Of a DNA stretch of 53,035 bases, positions 48,727 through 53,035 are shown one piece after another (the first letter of the stretch is position 1; each line of letters starts with the position of its first letter). A program made the translations under genes and the position numbers. Origin of the DNA: Deltaproteobacteria bacterium (GTDB taxonomy: Bacteria > Desulfobacterota > Deferrisomatia > Deferrisomatales > BM512). The notes beneath the pieces are model-generated. The model made no database searches, was not told the origin of the DNA, and was given only the letters and a program-made list of their open reading frames with translations. Where the stretch lies: contig JAUVAU010000008.1 of NCBI GenBank assembly GCA_030591565.1, positions 1-53,035 on the forward strand. Direction: 5' to 3'.

Positions 48727-49761
48727 ATGCGAATTGCAACCGTGCGTATGATAATGCTCGCCCTCCTGGCGGCCTCAATGGTCATCATAGTAGGCTGCGG
48801 GCGCACGGGTAGGCCGATCCCCCCCGGCCACGCCCTCCTGGAGGCCCCCGGCGACCTGACTATCTCCACGCGGGGCGACACCCTCACCCTGGTTTGGAGC
48901 GCGCCTACCAAAACAGTGAAGGGCAAGTCCACCGCGCCCCTTACCGGTTATCTCGTGGAGCGGCTCGTAATCCCCTCCGACTCCGCCGACTCCCAGTGCC
49001 CTACCTGCCCCGAAGAAGGGCAGCCGGTGGAGACTATCCTCTTCGAGGAACGCAAAGGTTTAAACCAGCCCGTCGAAAACTGGACCGAGGATGGCTTGAA
49101 AGAGGGCTGGAGTTATCGGTTCAGGGTCAGGGGGCTGGACCACAGGGAGCGTTCGGGCACCCCCTCGGACCAGGCCGAAATACTCTGGCGCAGGGTAGAG
49201 AAGCCCGAAGTTTCAATCCAGGCAATACACTTAGGGGCGCTTATCGAGTTCAAACCCCCCAGGACCCCCGAAGGCACCAAACCACGCGGCCTTGCCGTCT
49301 ACAACCGCGACGGGACGCTGGCGCTCCAACTGCCGCCCCAAACCGGCACGGGTGAGATCACCAACCTCCCCAATGACGTGCCTGCCACCTTCATCTGCCG
49401 CTGGGTGGTGGCGACCGACACAGGCTGGCTGCTGGAGTCCGACCCGGTGGAGCTTCAGGTGGTTCCCCGTGACATGCTCCCCCCCAAGCCGCCGGACGAG
49501 CTGATCGCCTTTGGTCAGCCCGGCTCCGTCAGGCTCAACTGGCTCTCGGTCAGGGGCGAGCCCTACGAAACAGTGATAATCGAGCGGCGCGAAGCGGGCG
49601 CCTGGGTGGAAAAGGTCCGACTGGGCGGCAATGAAGTGAGCTACATCGACGAGAGCGCAACCCCCGGCGTACTCTACGGCTACCGGGTAAGGGCGGTGGA
49701 TGGTTCGGGCAACGTGAGCAAACCTTCCCCCGTCACCGAAGTCAAAGCGTTGAAGGAGTGA
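48727..49761 (+). CDS. lipoprotein with LptM-like N-terminus and fibronectin III-like domains
   Basis: 344 residues. The signal peptide ends in a lipobox (IIVGC), and the mature protein starts CGRTGRPIPP, which looks like the CG-x-x-G-P-x-x-x-PP start of LptM (YifL), a small lipoprotein often encoded beside argH or dapF. LptM is usually only 50-70 residues; here two or three fibronectin type III-like beta domains follow (LTLVWSAPT..., VRLNWLSVRGEPYE...YRVRAVDGSGN). It is probably anchored on the periplasmic side of the outer membrane. The gene starts 16 nt after argH and overlaps the panE region. Confidence 0.75.
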   Translation: MRIATVRMIMLALLAASMVIIVGCGRTGRPIPPGHALLEAPGDLTISTRGDTLTLVWSAPTKTVKGKSTAPLTGYLVERLVIPSDSADSQCPTCPEEGQPVETILFEERKGLNQPVENWTEDGLKEGWSYRFRVRGLDHRERSGTPSDQAEILWRRVEKPEVSIQAIHLGALIEFKPPRTPEGTKPRGLAVYNRDGTLALQLPPQTGTGEITNLPNDVPATFICRWVVATDTGWLLESDPVELQVVPRDMLPPKPPDELIAFGQPGSVRLNWLSVRGEPYETVIIERREAGAWVEKVRLGGNEVSYIDESATPGVLYGYRVRAVDGSGNVSKPSPVTEVKALKE

Positions 49762-49763
49762 CT

Positions 49764-50696
49764 GTGAAGATCGCGATAGTCGGTCCCGGCGCTATGGGCT
49801 GCCTCTTCGCAGCCATGCTCGGCCGCTCGGGTCAGGAGGTGACGCTGCTCGATTACAATGCCGAGCGAGCGCAACGCATCGCCCGCGACGGGATAAGGTT
49901 CATCGAAGGCGAAGGGGAGTCAACCGTGAGTGTGGCGGCCACCCACGACCCGGCAACCATCGGCAGGGTCGAGCTGGTCATCATCACGGTAAAGGCTCCG
50001 CAAACGGCGAAGACCGCGAAATCTATTGGACCGCTTCTCGGTGACAAAACCCCGGTGCTGACGATCCAGAACGGCCTTGGCCCCTCCGACATTTTGGCCG
50101 GGGAGCTTGGCCCGGAGAGGATACTGACCGGTGTCACCGCCCAGGGGGCGACGCTGCTTGGCCCGGGCCATATTCGCCACGGTGGGACCGGCCCCACCCT
50201 CATAGGCCCCCACGTTGCGGGGAGGGGTGCAAATGACGAGCTCGTCGCCGCCTTCAATGCTGCCGGGATTGAGACGAGCTGGAGCGAGGACGTCGCAACC
50301 TCGGTCTGGAAGAAGCTCGCGGCCAACTGCGCGATCAACGCGGTGTGCGCCCTTGCCGGAGTTAAGAATGGCGTCATAGCCGAGTTCGCCCCGGCAAGAG
50401 AGGTGGCGGTCTCGGCTGTAATGGAGGTTGCACAAGTGGCAAAGGGTGCGGGAATTACGCTGGGAGACCCCGATGAGCTGGCGGCCTGGGTGGTGGAGGT
50501 GGCGAAGAAGACCGCGCTCAACCGCTGCTCCATGGGGCAGGACGTCGACCGGTCCAACCCCACCGAGGTAGACTTCATAAACGGGGCGGTGGTCCGTTAC
50601 GGGGAACGCTACGGCGTTGACATACCAGTAAACCGCACCCTGACAATGCTGGTAAAATCCCTTGAACACGGGTACTTGACCGGGAAGAAGGTCTGA
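49764..50696 (+). CDS. panE: 2-dehydropantoate 2-reductase
   Basis: About 310 residues. The N-terminal Rossmann motif is IAIVGPGAMGCLFA, with VKAPQT and the catalytic lysine in WKKLAANCAINA (near 190); the C-terminal helical domain is complete. It reduces ketopantoate to pantoate with NADPH. I chose GTG 49764 because AAGGAG ends 5 nt upstream; GTG 49758, which overlaps the previous stop (GTGA), is the alternative. panB, the preceding pathway step, follows after 4 nt. Confidence 0.93.
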   Translation: MKIAIVGPGAMGCLFAAMLGRSGQEVTLLDYNAERAQRIARDGIRFIEGEGESTVSVAATHDPATIGRVELVIITVKAPQTAKTAKSIGPLLGDKTPVLTIQNGLGPSDILAGELGPERILTGVTAQGATLLGPGHIRHGGTGPTLIGPHVAGRGANDELVAAFNAAGIETSWSEDVATSVWKKLAANCAINAVCALAGVKNGVIAEFAPAREVAVSAVMEVAQVAKGAGITLGDPDELAAWVVEVAKKTALNRCSMGQDVDRSNPTEVDFINGAVVRYGERYGVDIPVNRTLTMLVKSLEHGYLTGKKV

Positions 50697-50700
50697 GAAA

Positions 50701-51498
50701 ATGGCAAAGATCACCCCTCCTCAAATCATCGAGATGAAACGCAAGGGCGAGAAGATTACGGTATTGACCGCCTATGACTACCCCACCGCGCGCATCGTGG
50801 ATGGGGCGGGAATCGACATTCTCCTCGTGGGCGACAGCCTGGGCATGGTGTGTCTGGGCTATCCCGACACCGTCTCGGTGACGATGGAGGAGATGCTCCA
50901 CCACACCGCCGCCGTGGCGCGGGGCACCGAGAACGGGCTGATCGTGGCTGACATGCCCTTCCTCTCCTACCATGTCTCGATTCCCGAAGCGATAGCCAAC
51001 GCCGGACGCTTCCTCAAAGAGGCCCGCGCCGATTGCGTCAAGCTGGAAGGCGGGGTCAGGATGGCCCCCACCGTGAAAGCGATAGTGGAGGCGGGGATAC
51101 CCGTGATGGGCCACATCGGGCTGACACCCCAGACCGCCACGCAGCTGGGCGGCTTCACCGTCCAGGGACGTGAAGAGGGCGCAGCCAAGGAGCTGATCGC
51201 CGACGCCAGGGCGCTGGAGGATGCAGGCGCTTTTTCCATAGTGATCGAGTGCGTTCCCCAGGAGCTTAGCGGACGCATCACCGACGAGGTGTCCATCCCC
51301 ACCATCGGCATCGGGGCCGGCCTCCAGTGCGACGGTCAGGTGCTGGTGCTCCACGACCTCGTGGGGCTCTTCGACCGCTTCCTGCCCAAATTCGTGAAGC
51401 AATACGCCGACGCCTCGGCCCTGATAAGGGAAGCGGTGGAGAGCTACAAGGGCGACGTGCAGAGCGGCGCCTTCCCGGCCAAGGAGCACACTTTCTAG
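50701..51498 (+). CDS. panB: 3-methyl-2-oxobutanoate hydroxymethyltransferase
   Basis: 265 residues. Conserved PanB segments are LTAYDYPTARIVD, LVGDSLGMV (magnesium aspartate), KLEGG and GHIGLTPQ, followed by the IGIGAG loop near 203. It makes ketopantoate with methylene-tetrahydrofolate. It closes the long plus-strand run; a weak terminator follows. Confidence 0.97.
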   Translation: MAKITPPQIIEMKRKGEKITVLTAYDYPTARIVDGAGIDILLVGDSLGMVCLGYPDTVSVTMEEMLHHTAAVARGTENGLIVADMPFLSYHVSIPEAIANAGRFLKEARADCVKLEGGVRMAPTVKAIVEAGIPVMGHIGLTPQTATQLGGFTVQGREEGAAKELIADARALEDAGAFSIVIECVPQELSGRITDEVSIPTIGIGAGLQCDGQVLVLHDLVGLFDRFLPKFVKQYADASALIREAVESYKGDVQSGAFPAKEHTF

Positions 51499-51532
51499 CG
51501 GGAGTATTGCGCACCCCTGTCAGCGTCGAACT

Positions 51533-51552
51533 ACCCAATAACTTGGGTTTTT
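51533..51552 (+). terminator. weak intrinsic terminator after panB
   Basis: ACCCAA/TTGGGT with a 4-nt loop followed by TTTTT, 34 bp after panB. The stem is short but the placement at the end of the run is right. Confidence 0.5.
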
Positions 51553-51782
51553 CAGGCTGTCGACAAAGGTAGGCAAAAGGAAATTGGCTGGAAAATTGTC
51601 TGCTCGCAACTGTCTGTCCATCTACTTACCCAGCCTGACTGATTGCTGACAAGGGTTGGATTTTCTTCGAGAACAAGGAAGGTGATAAGAAATGACCGGA
51701 GGAATACTTGACGTATTTCGAGGATCATTTCTTAGCCTGACGAAGTCAATCGGAGAAAAGACAGGCTTTGTCAGTGATCTGA
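51553..51782 (+). repeat. dispersed intergenic repeat, copy C
   Basis: A 230-bp stretch matching copy B (29835-30041, reverse strand) and, in part, copy A (5418-5500). It contains the conserved hairpin (51690-51730) and the CTGACGAAG/CTTTGTCAG arms, where a base change relative to copy B preserves pairing as G-U. It occupies most of the 379-bp panB-cysD gap; no other gene is seen there. Confidence 0.85.
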
Positions 51783-51807
51783 GAAACCCAAAGAATTTGG
51801 GTTTCTC
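51781..51807 (+). other. perfect 12-bp hairpin in the cysD leader
   Basis: GAGAAACCCAAA and TTTGGGTTTCTC pair perfectly around a 3-nt loop. No T-run follows, so it is not a standard terminator. It lies 70 bp before cysD, right at the end of repeat copy C. Confidence 0.6.
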
Positions 51808-51877
51808 CACCGATTCTGTTATACCGGGAGCCAACGGTTTAGCCGTTTAAACGAGCCACTTTTATTGGAGTAAGGGT

Positions 51878-52675
51878 TTGAAACATCTGGAAGAACTTGA
51901 AGACCGCGCGGTCTTCATTTTGCGCGAAGCCTACAAGAACTTCGACAACCTCTGCATGTTGTGGTCGATCGGCAAGGACTCCACCGTGCTGCTCTGGCTG
52001 GCTCGCAAGGCGTTTTTCGGCCACTGCCCCATACCGCTCGTCCACATCGACACCAGCTACAAGATCCCCGAGATGATCGAATATCGTGATCAGCTGGTAA
52101 AAAAGTGGGGGCTGACCATGGTGGTGGGCACCAACACCGAGGCGCTTGAGAAGGGGATGGGGCCCGAGCTTGGCCGCATGGAGTGCTGCACCGCGCTGAA
52201 GACCGAGGGGCTGGCCGCTACCCTGGCCGAAAAGAAGTACAACGGCGTGATCGTGGGTGTGCGCTCGGACGAGGAGGGCACCCGGGCCAAGGAGCGCTAC
52301 TTTTCACCCCGAGACAAGAACAATGACTGGGACTTCAGGGACCAGCCGCCCGAGCTTTGGGACCAGTACAAGACCCGTTTCGAGCCCGGCACCCATGTAC
52401 GCATCCACCCCCTGCTCGACTGGACCGAGATAAATATCTGGGAGTACATCTACAAGGAAAATATCCCCGTGACCGGCCTCTACTTCGACCGGGGAGAGGG
52501 CACCCGCTACCGTAGCCTGGGTTGCTACCCCTGCACCACCCCCATTGAGTCCACCGCCACCACCGTGGCCCAGATAATTGAAGAGCTGCGCCAGACTACC
52601 ACCGCCGAGCGTTCGGGCCGCGCCCAGGACGCCGACCGGGGCATGGAGAAGCTGCGCAAGGATGGGTACATGTGA
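51878..52675 (+). CDS. cysD: sulfate adenylyltransferase subunit 2
   Basis: 265 residues, TTG start with TTGGAG about 7 nt upstream. The PAPS-reductase/ATP-pyrophosphatase fold shows [18 protein letters not shown] (P-loop variant with SIGKDS), [11 protein letters not shown] and [14 protein letters not shown]. The C-terminal [11 protein letters not shown] is typical of CysD. With the GTPase CysN it makes APS from sulfate and ATP in sulfate assimilation. Its stop shares one base with the cysN start (TGATG). Confidence 0.96.
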   Translation: MKHLEELEDRAVFILREAYKNFDNLCMLWSIGKDSTVLLWLARKAFFGHCPIPLVHIDTSYKIPEMIEYRDQLVKKWGLTMVVGTNTEALEKGMGPELGRMECCTALKTEGLAATLAEKKYNGVIVGVRSDEEGTRAKERYFSPRDKNNDWDFRDQPPELWDQYKTRFEPGTHVRIHPLLDWTEINIWEYIYKENIPVTGLYFDRGEGTRYRSLGCYPCTTPIESTATTVAQIIEELRQTTTAERSGRAQDADRGMEKLRKDGYM

Positions 52676-53035
52676 TGGGTGACTTGCCGATGGACACCAA
52701 ACAACCGCGTGAGCACTTCCAGCTCGTCTTCGTAGGCCACGTGGACCATGGAAAATCCACCCTGCTGGGGCGCATCTACGCCGATACCGATTCCCTGCCC
52801 GACGGCCACCTGGACAAGGTGCGCGACATCTGCGAAAAGCAGGGCAAGGAGTTCGAGTACGCCTTCCTCTTCGACGCCTTTTTGGAAGAGCAGGAGCAGG
52901 GCATAACAATCGACACCGCCCGCACCTTCTTCAACTGGAAGAATCGCGAATACATCATCATCGACGCCCCCGGCCACAAGGAGTTCCTGAAAAACATGAT
53001 CTCCGGCGCGGCCCGCGCCGAGGGAGCGGTGCTGC
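52675..53035 (+). CDS. cysN: sulfate adenylyltransferase subunit 1 (GTPase), N-terminal fragment
   Basis: Cut by the right edge; about 120 codons are visible. The EF-Tu-like GTPase domain shows the G1 motif GHVDHGKST (21-29), the switch I region GITIDTART and the G3 motif DAPGHKEF. The GTP-driven partner of CysD; start overlaps cysD by one base. Whether an APS kinase domain (CysC) is fused at the C-terminus cannot be seen. Confidence 0.95.
   Translation, partial: MGDLPMDTKQPREHFQLVFVGHVDHGKSTLLGRIYADTDSLPDGHLDKVRDICEKQGKEFEYAFLFDAFLEEQEQGITIDTARTFFNWKNREYIIIDAPGHKEFLKNMISGAARAEGAVL

Overview
This 53 kb window looks like chromosomal DNA from a GC-rich Gram-negative bacterium. The best fit is a deltaproteobacterium in the broad sense (Desulfobacterota), perhaps near Desulfuromonadia. 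The inference rests on an outer-membrane gene set (tolB-pal-cpoB, a beta-barrel protein, lipoproteins) and on gene orders I associate with that group (tig-clpP-clpX-lon-hup; hslV-hslU-argB-argD-argF-argG-argH). No rRNA gene is present to settle it.

Layout. 1-4553 (minus strand): a tightly coupled operon of a fold-III PLP decarboxylase, an acyl carrier protein, two paralogous ATP-grasp ligases and the start of a secreted thermonuclease-like protein; this resembles the BtrK/BtrI/BtrJ carrier-protein module of butirosin biosynthesis. 4554-5163: AT-rich non-coding DNA, then tRNA-Leu. 5580-11645: trigger factor and the Clp/Lon proteases, then HU, tRNA-Val and tRNA-Asp. 12110-14964: tolB, pal, cpoB. 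15010-16629 (minus): a HEAT-repeat protein. 16791-20107: class A penicillin-binding protein and moaA. 20217-24118 (minus): rho, coaE, pgeF and an rluD-like pseudouridine synthase. 24277-26384: dapF and dnaJ.

26390-40130 is the accessory part. Two AT-rich genes of foreign composition (a membrane-anchored pentapeptide-repeat protein and a one-helix membrane protein) are each followed by a non-coding stretch of about 300-390 nt. The two stretches share loops and linkers while their stems differ but stay paired, the signature of a structured RNA. Short inverted and direct copies of a 20-25 bp motif border these units. Between them lie a TraB-family protein, a large ribokinase-fold sugar kinase, a beta-barrel protein, DAHP synthase, a YhaO/YhaN (SbcCD-like) DNA-repair pair and a secreted protein of unknown function.

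40130-51498 is one long plus-strand run: a XerC/D recombinase, hslVU, argBDFGH, an LptM-like lipoprotein, panE and panB. The window ends with cysD and the start of cysN. A dispersed intergenic repeat carrying a conserved 41-42 nt hairpin occurs upstream of tig, traB and cysD, in each case in the orientation of the downstream gene.

Where start codons were ambiguous I chose the one with the best ribosome-binding site and said so. All calls come from reading the sequence; no database search was run.
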